5,120 nt of DNA from an uncultured Sphingomonadales bacterium (GCA_903828025.1 CAIKKO010000276.1:1-5120), one strand, 5' to 3'; counted from the stretch's first letter, positions 1 to 5,120 are shown. The notes: generated by a model from the letters alone, not told the origin. Program-made: numbers and translations.

Positions 1-974
1 GCGCCGCCGGCGCAGGCGGCCAGCGTCAGCCCCGGATTGAGCACGCGCAGCACCGCCGAACCGATGAACCGGCCGATCATCGCGCCGAACCAGTACTTCC
101 AGATCTCGCCGCCCGCCGCCTCGTGGGTCAGCCCCATGACGCTCGGCTGCGAGAGGTAGTTGACGATGACCGAGCCGATCGAGACTTCGGCCCCGACGTA
201 GAGAAAAATGCAGGCCGCGCCGAAGGCAAACCGCGTGCGGCCGAGCAGCGCAAGGCTGGCAGCCAGCGAGCTGACCTCGTGCCGCTCACCCTTGAGCCGG
301 TTGCGGTTCAGCCACACCACCCCGGCCACCAGCGCGAGCGCAATGGCGAGGCCGATATAGGTGTTCACCACAAGGCGGCTCTCGGTCACGCGATAGGCAT
401 CGAGCGCCGCGCCCGTCAGTGTGTCGGCCTTGATGTTCTTGATCCCCCCGAGGATCACGCTGGCGCCGATCAGCGGAAATAGCACGGTGCCAAGCGAATT
501 GAAGGCCTGCGCGAACGTCAGGCGGCTGCTGGCTGTGCGCGCGGGCCCGAGCAGTGAGATCAGCGGGTTCGACACGACTTGCACCACCACCACGCCGCTC
601 GCGAGAATGAACAGCGCGAGTAGGAACAGCACATAGAGCGCGCTCTGCGAGGCCGGGATGAACAGCAGGCACCCCGCCATCATGGTGAGCAGCCCGACCG
701 CCGCGCCGCGCATGTAGCCGATGCGCTTGACCAGCGCGGCCCCGGGAATGCCGATCACGAAATAGGCGGTGAAGAAGCAAAACTGCACCAGCATCGCCTG
801 GGTGTAGTTGAGCGTGAACAGCTCTTTCAGCTTGGGAATGATCACATCGTTGAGCGAGGTGATGCCGCCGAACAGGAAGAACAGCGCCATGACGAACAAG
901 CGCAGTTCGGGCGCATCGACATGGCCGCCGCCCGTTGCATCGGGGTTCGCAGAGGCGGAAGGGGCCATAGCCAT
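1..974 (-). CDS. Sugar MFS transporter, FucP/GluP (glucose/galactose) type, 3' end cut by window edge
   Basis: Inner-membrane sugar/proton symporter of the FucP/GluP branch of the major facilitator superfamily. The first 324 codons are visible. Related proteins run about 410-430 residues, so roughly the last quarter lies beyond the left edge. A polar N-terminal tail (residues 1-22) is followed by hydrophobic segments at about 25-45, 62-82, 88-107, 111-132, 158-178, 203-222 and 250-272. Family signatures are SLND (40-43), SNPLISLLGP (135-144) and SSRLTFAQAFNSLGT (149-163). By alignment from memory with E. coli FucP, D43 matches its essential Asp46 and N159 its Asn162. Q132 stands where fucose transporters have Glu135, which I associate with the glucose/galactose branch, so exact sugar specificity is inference. 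The ATG at 974 has GGAGAG seven bases upstream (987-982). An in-frame ATG at 989 overlaps that site and is less likely. A LacI-type palindrome lies upstream at 1100-1115. Confidence 0.9.
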   Translation of the reverse strand, partial: MAMAPSASANPDATGGGHVDAPELRLFVMALFFLFGGITSLNDVIIPKLKELFTLNYTQAMLVQFCFFTAYFVIGIPGAALVKRIGYMRGAAVGLLTMMAGCLLFIPASQSALYVLFLLALFILASGVVVVQVVSNPLISLLGPARTASSRLTFAQAFNSLGTVLFPLIGASVILGGIKNIKADTLTGAALDAYRVTESRLVVNTYIGLAIALALVAGVVWLNRNRLKGERHEVSSLAASLALLGRTRFAFGAACIFLYVGAEVSIGSVIVNYLSQPSVMGLTHEAAGGEIWKYWFGAMIGRFIGSAVLRVLNPGLTLAACAGG

Positions 975-1063
975 GAAAATGCTCTCCATTCGCCGGTCAA
1001 ATGCCGACTTTGCGCACGTCCTTGTGCCAAGCGGGGCGCGAAAGTCCACCCGCCCGCCACGCG

Positions 1064-1073
1064 CATACGTATG
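1064..1073. repeat. Short CG-centred palindrome CATACGTATG
   Basis: CATACGTATG is a perfect 10-bp palindrome centred 39 bp closer to the sugar transporter than the 16-bp palindrome. It is also CG-centred but shares little other sequence with it. It could be a second, weaker regulator site or chance. There is no direct evidence of function. Confidence 0.3.
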
Positions 1074-1099
1074 GACGCCGTGGACAAGTGTCCCGAAAT

Positions 1100-1115
1100 G
1101 GGTGAACGTTCACCC
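1100..1115. promoter_or_regulatory. Perfect 16-bp palindrome, candidate LacI-family operator
   Basis: GGGTGAACGTTCACCC is a perfect inverted repeat centred on CG, containing TGAACGTTCA. This is the form expected of LacI/GalR-family operators (TG..A.CG.T..CA). It lies about 126 bases upstream of the sugar transporter start, in the intergenic spacer after the cytochrome c terminator. It would suit sugar-responsive repression of the transporter. No LacI gene is visible in the window, so the assignment rests on the motif and its position. Confidence 0.6.
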
Positions 1116-1163
1116 GGACGCGGGGAGATGGTGCCCGAAAGGCAAACCGAGGCCGGAAACGAA

Positions 1164-1197
1164 GATGGCCCCTCCCCCGCGAAGGGAAAGGGCCATC
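1164..1197 (-). terminator. Candidate terminator hairpin after the cytochrome c gene
   Basis: GATGGCCC (1164-1171) and GGGCCATC (1190-1197) form a perfect 8-bp stem. An inner CCC/GGG pairing can extend it across a small internal loop. On the minus strand the stem is followed by TTCGTTT, a weak T-rich tail. It begins 30 bases past the cytochrome c stop and separates that gene from the sugar transporter. A smaller CCCGG-TAG-CCGGG hairpin (1204-1216) sits between the stop codon and this stem. The tail is imperfect, so efficiency is uncertain. Confidence 0.6.
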
Positions 1198-1227
1198 GGC
1201 CAACCCGGTAGCCGGGCGTTCAGCGGA

Positions 1228-1635
1228 TCAGTGCGCGGCCTGCTTGAGGTAGGCGATCACGTCTGCGCGGTCCTGCGGGTTCGAAAGGCCCGGAAACGCC
1301 ATGCGCGTGCCTTGTACATACTTCATCGGGGCGGTCAGGAACACGTCGAGCGTATCGGGGCCCCAGGTCACGCCCTTGCCCTTCATGCCGGCGGAATACG
1401 CGAAGTTGGCAAAGGTGCCGGCCTTGCGGCCAATCACGCCCTTGAGCGAGGGCCCCATGCGGATCGCACCGGTGTTGAGATCGTGGCAGGCTGCGCAGCG
1501 CGCGAACACCGTCTTGCCCTTCGCTGCATCGCCGACAGGGCCACCAGCAGCTTGCGCCGCGCCCGCCGCTGTCAGAGCGACCAGCGCCGCAGAGCCAAGA
1601 CCAACCAATCCAAGACGTGCCTTAAAAGCCTTCAT
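1228..1635 (-). CDS. Secreted class I c-type cytochrome (cytochrome c2-like)
   Basis: Small periplasmic haem protein that carries single electrons between respiratory complexes or to a dedicated redox partner. The product is 135 residues. A signal peptide has basic residues at 2-7, a hydrophobic core at 8-27 and a likely AQA/A cleavage after residue 29. The haem-binding CAACH is at 47-51, with His51 as one axial ligand. Met112 in GTRMAFPG is the expected second ligand. GPSLKGVIGRKAG (61-73), the YSAGMK segment (80-85) and the C-terminal DVIAYLKQ helix match mitochondrial-type cytochrome c and bacterial c2. The ATG at 1635 has GGAG about six bases upstream. An in-frame TTG at 1647 overlaps that site and is rejected. 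The gene follows marR after 78 bases and ends before a hairpin. It may share the marR transcript, but no clear promoter or terminator settles this. Its electron partner is not identifiable here. Confidence 0.93.
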   Translation of the reverse strand: MKAFKARLGLVGLGSAALVALTAAGAAQAAGGPVGDAAKGKTVFARCAACHDLNTGAIRMGPSLKGVIGRKAGTFANFAYSAGMKGKGVTWGPDTLDVFLTAPMKYVQGTRMAFPGLSNPQDRADVIAYLKQAAH

Positions 1636-1669
1636 CGTAGTCTCCAATATTCCGGGAACAGCCTATGAC

Positions 1670-1682
1670 ACAGGCCGCCTGT
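1670..1682. repeat. Inverted repeat ACAGGC-C-GCCTGT between marR and cytochrome c
   Basis: A perfect 6-bp inverted repeat with a single central base lies 35 bases upstream of the cytochrome c start and 31 bases past the marR stop. Flanking CCGGGAACAG and CTGTCCCG could form a larger bulged stem around it. No T-run follows on the minus strand, so it looks more like a regulator site or leader hairpin than a terminator. Function is unproven. Confidence 0.35.
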
Positions 1683-1713
1683 CCCGCAGCTTAATGAGTT
1701 GTATCGCCAGATG

Positions 1714-2199
1714 TTACTTCTCGTTTCGCCCTGCTGCCGAGAGGTAAAGCTTGATCACAAGCCGATAAAGCTCGCTGCGCTCGTGCGGGGTGAGCGCTGC
1801 GAGCAGTTCGGCTTCGTCGGTGAAGATGATCTCACGCGCGGCGGTGAGCGTAGCCGATCCCGTCTCGGTAATCCACAGCCCCCCGGCCCGGCGATCGAGC
1901 TTCGAGGGTTCGGAAATCAGATGGCCATTGAGCGTAAGCTGGCGCACGAACTGGTGCACCGTGGGCCGCTCGATCTTGAAGAAGCGCGACAGATCGGATT
2001 GCTTGACCCCCGGATTGGCATTGACCAGCCACAGGATTGCAACTTGCTTGGGCGTCACTTTGAAGGCCTCGAGCTGGCGATCGAGGCGCGAGATAAATAG
2101 CGAGTTGGCCGTGCCGATATGCAGGCCGATTACTTCGTCAAGCCCGTCGAGATCGAGGCCCGGGGTCACGGATTGCCGGGTCATGGTGTCCGTGGACAA
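1714..2199 (-). CDS. MarR-family winged-helix transcriptional regulator
   Basis: Cytoplasmic dimeric DNA-binding regulator, usually a repressor released by a small ligand or by oxidation. The product is 161 residues from TTG. The N-terminal dimer helix is at about 18-46, followed by VTPKQVAILWLV (48-59). The helix-turn-helix is at about 65-93, with the recognition helix near RPTVHQFVRQL (78-88). The wing KLDRRAGGLWITETG (100-114) has the family's D-x-R followed by a late T-x-x-G. A C-terminal dimer helix is at 119-155. The protein has no cysteine, so it is not an OhrR-type thiol peroxide sensor despite lying behind ahpF. Start choice: TTG at 2199 has AGGAAAGG (2214-2207) seven bases upstream. 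The ATG at 2184, five codons later, has no good site and would give 156 residues. Longer versions reach upstream through the promoter region and are unlikely. The ligand is unknown. Candidate targets are its own promoter and perhaps the cytochrome c gene 78 bases downstream. Confidence 0.9.
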   Translation of the reverse strand: MSTDTMTRQSVTPGLDLDGLDEVIGLHIGTANSLFISRLDRQLEAFKVTPKQVAILWLVNANPGVKQSDLSRFFKIERPTVHQFVRQLTLNGHLISEPSKLDRRAGGLWITETGSATLTAAREIIFTDEAELLAALTPHERSELYRLVIKLYLSAAGRNEK

Positions 2200-2271
2200 G
2201 TGCGGGCCTTTCCTGAGGTTGCCAATTTTCCATGCCGACCGGGGGGAACCGGCTGCGCGCAGCCCGCCAGT

Positions 2272-2318
2272 TGCAGTACAGAGCGAAGTCTTATGGCCAG
2301 TACTGCACCGAAGCAAAA
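2272..2318 (-). promoter_or_regulatory. Candidate marR promoter with paired CAGTAC operator sites
   Basis: On the minus strand, TTGCTT, a 17-base spacer and TAAGAC form a modest sigma70-like promoter about 95 bases upstream of the marR start. A perfect palindrome CAGTACTG (2298-2305) falls inside the spacer. A near copy, CAGTACAG (2274-2281), lies 24 bases away on the downstream side. The pair also makes a perfect 8-bp inverted repeat, TGCAGTAC (2272-2279) with GTACTGCA (2300-2307). Sites in these positions would allow a MarR dimer to block polymerase, as in MarR autoregulation. The promoter hexamers are weak matches, and the regulator-site link is inference. Confidence 0.45.
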
Positions 2319-2385
2319 CCTTTTATCGCGATGCAGCGTGAGCGTAAGGCATGGCCCGCGCAAGCCGGACCCCCCGGCCCTCGCC

Positions 2386-3942
2386 TCAATGGCGGATCAG
2401 ATAGTCGAAGGCCGAGAGCGCCGCCTTCGAGCCCTCACCCATCGCGATCACGATCTGCTTGTAGGGCACGGTGGTAACATCGCCCGCCGCGAACACGCCC
2501 GGCACGCTGGTTGCCAGATACGCGTCGATCTCGATTTCGCCGCGATTGGTCATGGCGACCGCACCGTGCAGCCATTCGGTGTTGGGCACGAGCCCGATCT
2601 GGACAAAAATGCCCTCCAGTTCAACGGTGTGCGCCTGATCGCTGGTGCGGTCGCGGTAGATCAGTCCGGTCACCTTCTCGCCGTCCCCAAGCACTTCGGT
2701 GGTCAGCGCTGACGTAATCACCGTGACATTGGGCAGGCTGCGCAGCTTGGTCTGGAGCACCGCATCGGCGCGCAGTTCGCTGTCGAACTCGATCAGCGTG
2801 ACATGCGCGACGATCCCGGCCAAGTCGATAGCCGCTTCGACGCCCGAATTGCCGCCGCCGATCACCGCCGTCCGCTTGCCCTTGTAGAGCGGGCCATCGC
2901 AGTGCGGGCAATAGGCGACGCCCTTGTTGCGGTAGGCATCCTCGCCGGGCACGCCAATCTGCCGCCAGCGCGCGCCGGTCGAGAGAATCACCGTCTTCGC
3001 GCGCAGGCTCGCCCCGCTTTCAAGCGCGATGGTCGCGAGCCCGTCACCGTTCGCGGCCTTGAGGCCGACCGCCTTCTGCAGGTTCATGATATCGACGTCG
3101 TAGTCCTTGACGTGCTGTTCCAGCTGCGCGGCAAGGCGCGGGCCCTCGGTGTGCTGGACCGAGATGAAATTCTCGATGCCCATCGTATCGAGCACTTGCC
3201 CGCCGAAGCGTTCGGCCACAACGCCGGTGCGGATGCCCTTGCGCGCGGCATAGATCGCCGCGGCCGCTCCCGCCGGGCCGCCGCCGACGATCAGCACGTC
3301 GAACGGCTCCTTCGCGGCGATCTTCTCTGCCGCGCGGGCCACCGCGCCGGTATCGAGCTTGGCGATAATCCCGGCCAGGTCCATGCGGCCTTGCCCGAAC
3401 GGTTCGCCGTTGAGGAAGATCTGCGGGACGGCCATGATCTTGCGCGTCTCGACCTCGTCCTGAAACAGCGCGCCGTCGATGGCAACATGGCTCACCGCCG
3501 GGTTCAGTGCAGAAATGATATTGAGCGCCTGCACCACGTCGGGGCAGTTCTGGCAGGTGAGCGAGAAGAACGTTTCGAACCGCAGCGGGCCGCTAAGCGC
3601 GCGCGCCGAATCCAGCAGTTCGGCTTCTTCCTTGGGCGGGTGCCCGCCGACGTGGAGCAGCGCGAGGATCAGCGAGGTGAACTCGTGCCCCAGCGGCAGC
3701 CCGGCAAAGGTCACGCGCGGCGCCTCTCCCAGAGCGGCGATGGCAAAGCTCGGCGTGCGGGCGTCGGCGCCATCGAAACGCGCCGAGACTTTGTCCGACA
3801 GCGCCGTGATTTCCTCAACGAGGCTGCGCGTATCGGCGCTTTTGGCACTGCCATCAAGACTGGCGATCAGCTCGATCGGGTGGCGCAGATTGCCAAGGTA
3901 AGCCTTGAGCTGGGCGGTGGTGGCGGCATCGAGCAACGGCAT
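2386..3942 (-). CDS. ahpF: Alkyl hydroperoxide reductase subunit F (NADH:peroxiredoxin reductase)
   Basis: Cytoplasmic FAD-dependent disulfide reductase that passes electrons from NADH to oxidised AhpC, completing peroxide detoxification. It has 518 residues against 521 in E. coli, so it is full length. The N-terminal double thioredoxin-like domain (about 1-200) carries the CQNC redox pair at 130-133, which reduces AhpC. The thioredoxin-reductase-like part starts near 211. Its FAD-binding GGGPAG is at 220-225, the flavin-adjacent CPHC disulfide at 345-348, the NADH-binding GGGNSG at 362-367 and the second FAD motif AAGD at 485-488. The C-terminal TVPYKQIVIAMGEGSKAALS is nearly that of E. coli AhpF. 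ATG at 3942 has AGGAG (3954-3950) seven bases upstream. It lies 187 bases after ahpC on the same strand, with strong hairpins between, so lower expression than ahpC is plausible. All redox and cofactor motifs are intact. Confidence 0.98.
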   Translation of the reverse strand: MPLLDAATTAQLKAYLGNLRHPIELIASLDGSAKSADTRSLVEEITALSDKVSARFDGADARTPSFAIAALGEAPRVTFAGLPLGHEFTSLILALLHVGGHPPKEEAELLDSARALSGPLRFETFFSLTCQNCPDVVQALNIISALNPAVSHVAIDGALFQDEVETRKIMAVPQIFLNGEPFGQGRMDLAGIIAKLDTGAVARAAEKIAAKEPFDVLIVGGGPAGAAAAIYAARKGIRTGVVAERFGGQVLDTMGIENFISVQHTEGPRLAAQLEQHVKDYDVDIMNLQKAVGLKAANGDGLATIALESGASLRAKTVILSTGARWRQIGVPGEDAYRNKGVAYCPHCDGPLYKGKRTAVIGGGNSGVEAAIDLAGIVAHVTLIEFDSELRADAVLQTKLRSLPNVTVITSALTTEVLGDGEKVTGLIYRDRTSDQAHTVELEGIFVQIGLVPNTEWLHGAVAMTNRGEIEIDAYLATSVPGVFAAGDVTTVPYKQIVIAMGEGSKAALSAFDYLIRH

Positions 3943-4041
3943 GGGCCGACTCCTGAAAGGGGGCGCGGAGAAGCTTTCGCACCCGCTATCACAGGCAGGC
4001 GCGCGGTTCAGATATGGGGATGACGATCAGGGGAGCAAAGG

Positions 4042-4115
4042 GCCGGGCGGCAGTTTGAAGGGGGGAGGACCGCCGCCCGGCGGTCCGGAGCCGGCAGCAA
4101 TGCCAGGCTCCGGAC
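4042..4115 (-). terminator. Overlapping strong hairpins between ahpC and ahpF (terminator, attenuator or mRNA stabiliser)
   Basis: Three stems overlap here. Stem A pairs 4083-4092 with 4106-4115 (GTCCGGAGCC/GGCTCCGGAC, perfect 10 bp). It is extended past one bulged base by GGCA/TGCC to a 4-base loop, and begins 14 bases after the ahpC stop. Stem B pairs 4067-4074 with 4079-4086 (GGACCGCC/GGCGGTCC), with a 4-base loop. Stem C pairs 4042-4051 with 4072-4081 (GCCGGGCGGC/GCCGCCCGGC). B shares bases with both A and C, so B excludes a full A or C, while A and C can coexist. No clear U-tract follows A. B is followed by a C-rich TCCCCCCTTC tract. Partial termination or protection of the ahpC 3' end would give more AhpC than AhpF, which suits their roles. 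The mechanism is inference. Confidence 0.6.
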
Positions 4116-4129
4116 GGGTATGCGAACAA

Positions 4130-4693
4130 TCAGATCTTGCCGACAAGGTCGATCGAGGGGGCCAGCGTCTCGCCGCCTTCTTCCCACTTGGCCGGGCAGA
4201 CCTGGCCGGGATGCTCGCGCCAGTACTTGGCGGCCTTGATCTTGCGGACCAGCTCCGCCGCGTTGCGGCCCACGCCCTCGGGGGTCACTTCGATCAGCTG
4301 GATCACGCCGTCCGGATCGACCACGAAAGTGCCGCGATCAGCGAGGCCGACGCCGGGGCGCAAGTTGTCGAAATTGTTGGTCAGCGTGTGGTTCTGGTCG
4401 CCCACGAGGTAGTAGGTGATCTTGCCAATGGCGGGCGAGCTGTCGGCCCAGGCCTTGTGGCTGAAGTGCGTGTCGGTCGAGACGCCGAACACTTCGACAC
4501 CGAGGCCCTGCAGCTCGGCGTAGTTGTCCTGCAGGTCTTCCAGTTCGGTCGGGCAGACGAACGTGAAATCGGCCGGGTAGAAGAAGAACACCGCCCACTT
4601 GCCGGCCACGTCGGCCTCGGTGATGTCGATGAACTTGCCTTCCTTGTAGGCCTTGTTGGCGAAAGGCTTGATCGGGGTGCTGATAAGAGACAT
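4130..4693 (-). CDS. ahpC: Alkyl hydroperoxide reductase subunit C (typical 2-Cys peroxiredoxin)
   Basis: Cytoplasmic peroxiredoxin that reduces hydrogen peroxide, organic hydroperoxides and peroxynitrite, and is recycled by AhpF. It has 187 residues, the same length as E. coli AhpC, with near-identical blocks throughout. The peroxidatic Cys47 lies in FFFYPADFTFVCPTE (36-50), with the conserved Pro40 and Thr44 of the active site. The resolving Cys166 is in VCPAKW (165-170). Arg120 in GLADR supplies the active-site arginine. VSTDTHFSHKAW (71-82) and the C-terminal TLAPSIDLVGKI are also AhpC signatures. ATG at 4693 has AAGGAAG (4709-4703) nine bases upstream. It is the promoter-proximal gene of the ahpC-ahpF pair. 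The upstream region carries a dyad at 4774-4819 in the right place for a LysR-type activator such as OxyR. Confidence 0.99.
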   Translation of the reverse strand: MSLISTPIKPFANKAYKEGKFIDITEADVAGKWAVFFFYPADFTFVCPTELEDLQDNYAELQGLGVEVFGVSTDTHFSHKAWADSSPAIGKITYYLVGDQNHTLTNNFDNLRPGVGLADRGTFVVDPDGVIQLIEVTPEGVGRNAAELVRKIKAAKYWREHPGQVCPAKWEEGGETLAPSIDLVGKI

Positions 4694-5029
4694 CGGCTTG
4701 CGCTTCCTTGTGCTGCGGGACTGAACGATCCCGGTGATGGCCTGCTCCAGATAGCGCGGGACGGCGGCGGACGCTAATGATCAATCCTGCCCAGATTGAT
4801 TGAGTGGGTCGATCAATAGCCGCGCCCGGCATGGTTGCCGCTGCGCTGGCGAAACATGGTTATCGCCCCACTACGCGCCCCGCCTGAGTGCGGACTTCAT
4901 CGCTTGCGCATCTTGCTCTGGCAATGCCCGGAACCATGCGCACCATGGAATGGAACGGGCGATGAAAGGTGTGGTCTTGAAACAGCTCGAAGGCCATCCC
5001 GCTTGCCCCTTTGCGCTGCGGCGGCCCAG
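4694..5029. other. Divergent intergenic region between ahpC and the right-edge gene
   Basis: These 336 bases contain no convincing full gene. From left to right they hold the ahpC leader and ribosome site, the 4774-4819 dyad, a stretch without recognised signals, a 7-bp inverted repeat TGCGCAT (4905-4911)/ATGCGCA (4936-4942) with a 24-base loop, and a possible 23-codon leader ORF at 4962-5033. Short ORFs on either strand here lack the strong third-position GC bias of the neighbouring genes. I could not place a confident promoter for the plus-strand gene. Confidence 0.6.
4774..4819 (-). promoter_or_regulatory. Dyad of ATCAAT half-sites upstream of ahpC, candidate OxyR-like operator
   Basis: The outer arms CTAATGATC (4774-4782) and GATCAATAG (4811-4819) are inverted repeats with one mismatch. 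The inner ATCAATC (4780-4786) and GATTGAT (4794-4800) form a perfect 7-bp inverted repeat with a 7-base spacer. The three ATCAAT/ATTGAT copies stand on successive helical faces over 46 bp, in an AT-rich island of otherwise GC-rich DNA. This layout fits a tetrameric LysR-type activator, and OxyR commonly controls ahpC. A weak TATCT-type -10 on the minus strand (4749-4755) lies downstream, so the dyad would cover the -35 region. The match to the E. coli OxyR consensus is partial. Confidence 0.45.
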
Positions 5030-5033
5030 GTGA
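4962..5033 (+). CDS. Possible 23-residue leader ORF overlapping the next start by GTGA
   Basis: ATG at 4962 opens a 23-codon frame (MKGVVLKQLEGHPACPFALR, then RPR) that stops with TGA at 5031-5033. The stop overlaps the GTG at 5030-5032 in a GTGA arrangement typical of translational coupling. A weak GGAA lies six bases upstream of the ATG. Third-position GC is moderate, weaker than in the real genes here. I do not recognise the peptide. It may be chance. Confidence 0.25.
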   Translation: MKGVVLKQLEGHPACPFALRRPR

Positions 5034-5120
5034 AGCACGAGGCGATCCCCCTCCCCCCGGCCACCGACGACGCGCAAGAGACGGTGGTCGAGCGGCTCAG
5101 CCGTCTGGTCCAGCGCGAGC
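5030..5120 (+). CDS. 5' end of an unrecognised plus-strand gene, cut by window edge
   Basis: From GTG at 5030 the frame is open to the edge, and 28 of 30 codons end in G or C. The 30 codons upstream in the same frame have only 14, so coding appears to begin about here. The visible residues begin MKHEAIPLPPATDDAQETVV and continue ERLSRLVQRE, a Pro/Ala-rich start followed by a charged, probably helical stretch. No family can be assigned from this. GTG at 5030 lacks a clear ribosome site of its own but may be coupled to the short ORF ending at 5033. An alternative is TTG at 5003, which has GAAGG (4989-4993) nine bases upstream. The gene is divergent from ahpC. Confidence 0.4.
   Translation, partial: MKHEAIPLPPATDDAQETVVERLSRLVQRE

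Noticed and set aside
286..780. 164-codon minus-strand frame within the transporter
   Set aside because: It is out of frame with the transporter, which is open across the whole left end and shows clear FucP/GluP motifs and hydrophobic segments.
808..1668. 286-codon plus-strand frame spanning the transporter start, spacer and cytochrome c
   Set aside because: It runs antisense through two recognisable genes and the palindrome and terminator region. The product shows no domain.
1714..2199. MarR protein as an OhrR-type organic peroxide sensor
   Set aside because: OhrR sensing needs a conserved N-terminal cysteine, and this protein has none from its likely start. The location behind ahpF alone is not enough.
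1078..2202. 13-bp direct repeat CCGTGGACAAGTG at 1078-1090 and 2190-2202
   Set aside because: One copy is upstream of the sugar transporter and the other at the marR start. Both are near small GGACA/TGTCC inverted repeats. A single 13-mer repeat in 5 kb of GC-rich DNA is compatible with chance, so I do not call a shared regulator.
2364..2377. GCCGG/CCGGC hairpin after the ahpF stop as a terminator
   Set aside because: The stem is only 5 bp and no T-run follows on the minus strand, so a terminator call is not supported.
2803..4023. Long plus-strand open frame (406 codons) opposite ahpF
   Set aside because: It is antisense to an intact ahpF whose FAD, NADH and CxxC motifs are all in order. 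Its Arg/Ala-rich product looks like a GC-driven shadow and matches no family I know.
3905..4777. 290-codon plus-strand open frame over ahpC
   Set aside because: It is antisense to the near-perfectly conserved ahpC and runs across the hairpin spacer. Long stop-free antisense frames are expected at this GC content.
4871..5077. 68-codon minus-strand frame in the right intergenic region
   Set aside because: It overlaps the plus-strand frame with strong third-position GC, has no ribosome site I can see, and its product is not recognisable.
1..5120. CRISPR array, insertion sequence, tRNA or rRNA
   Set aside because: No regularly spaced repeats, transposase, terminal inverted repeats or tRNA-like cloverleaf were seen on either strand.

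Overview
The window is GC-rich throughout, with strongly GC-biased third codon positions. AhpC, AhpF, a mitochondrial-type cytochrome c and a FucP/GluP-type sugar carrier occur together. This suggests an alphaproteobacterium, most likely a sphingomonad (Novosphingobium or Sphingobium-like). That placement is inferred from composition and protein style, not from a marker gene.

Five genes lie on the minus strand and read right to left: ahpC (4130-4693), ahpF (2386-3942), a MarR-family regulator (1714-2199), a secreted class I cytochrome c (1228-1635) and a sugar/H+ symporter cut by the left edge (1-974). The extreme right edge (from about 5030) appears to hold the start of an unrecognised plus-strand gene, divergent from ahpC.

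ahpC and ahpF form the two-component NADH-dependent alkyl hydroperoxide reductase. AhpC reduces H2O2 and organic peroxides, and AhpF recycles it with electrons from NADH. Their 187-nt intergenic spacer holds three strong hairpins that overlap one another. A 46-bp dyad of ATCAAT half-sites lies upstream of ahpC, where an OxyR-like activator would bind. The MarR regulator follows ahpF after 186 nt and has its own candidate promoter and paired CAGTAC sites. Cytochrome c follows it after 78 nt and ends at a hairpin. The sugar transporter beyond that hairpin has a perfect 16-bp, CG-centred palindrome upstream, typical of a LacI-family operator.

The genes themselves are ordinary. The most interesting material is in the intergenic regions: the nested hairpins between ahpC and ahpF, the palindromic operators, and a possible GTGA-coupled leader ORF at the right edge. 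I saw no mobile element, CRISPR array, tRNA or rRNA.
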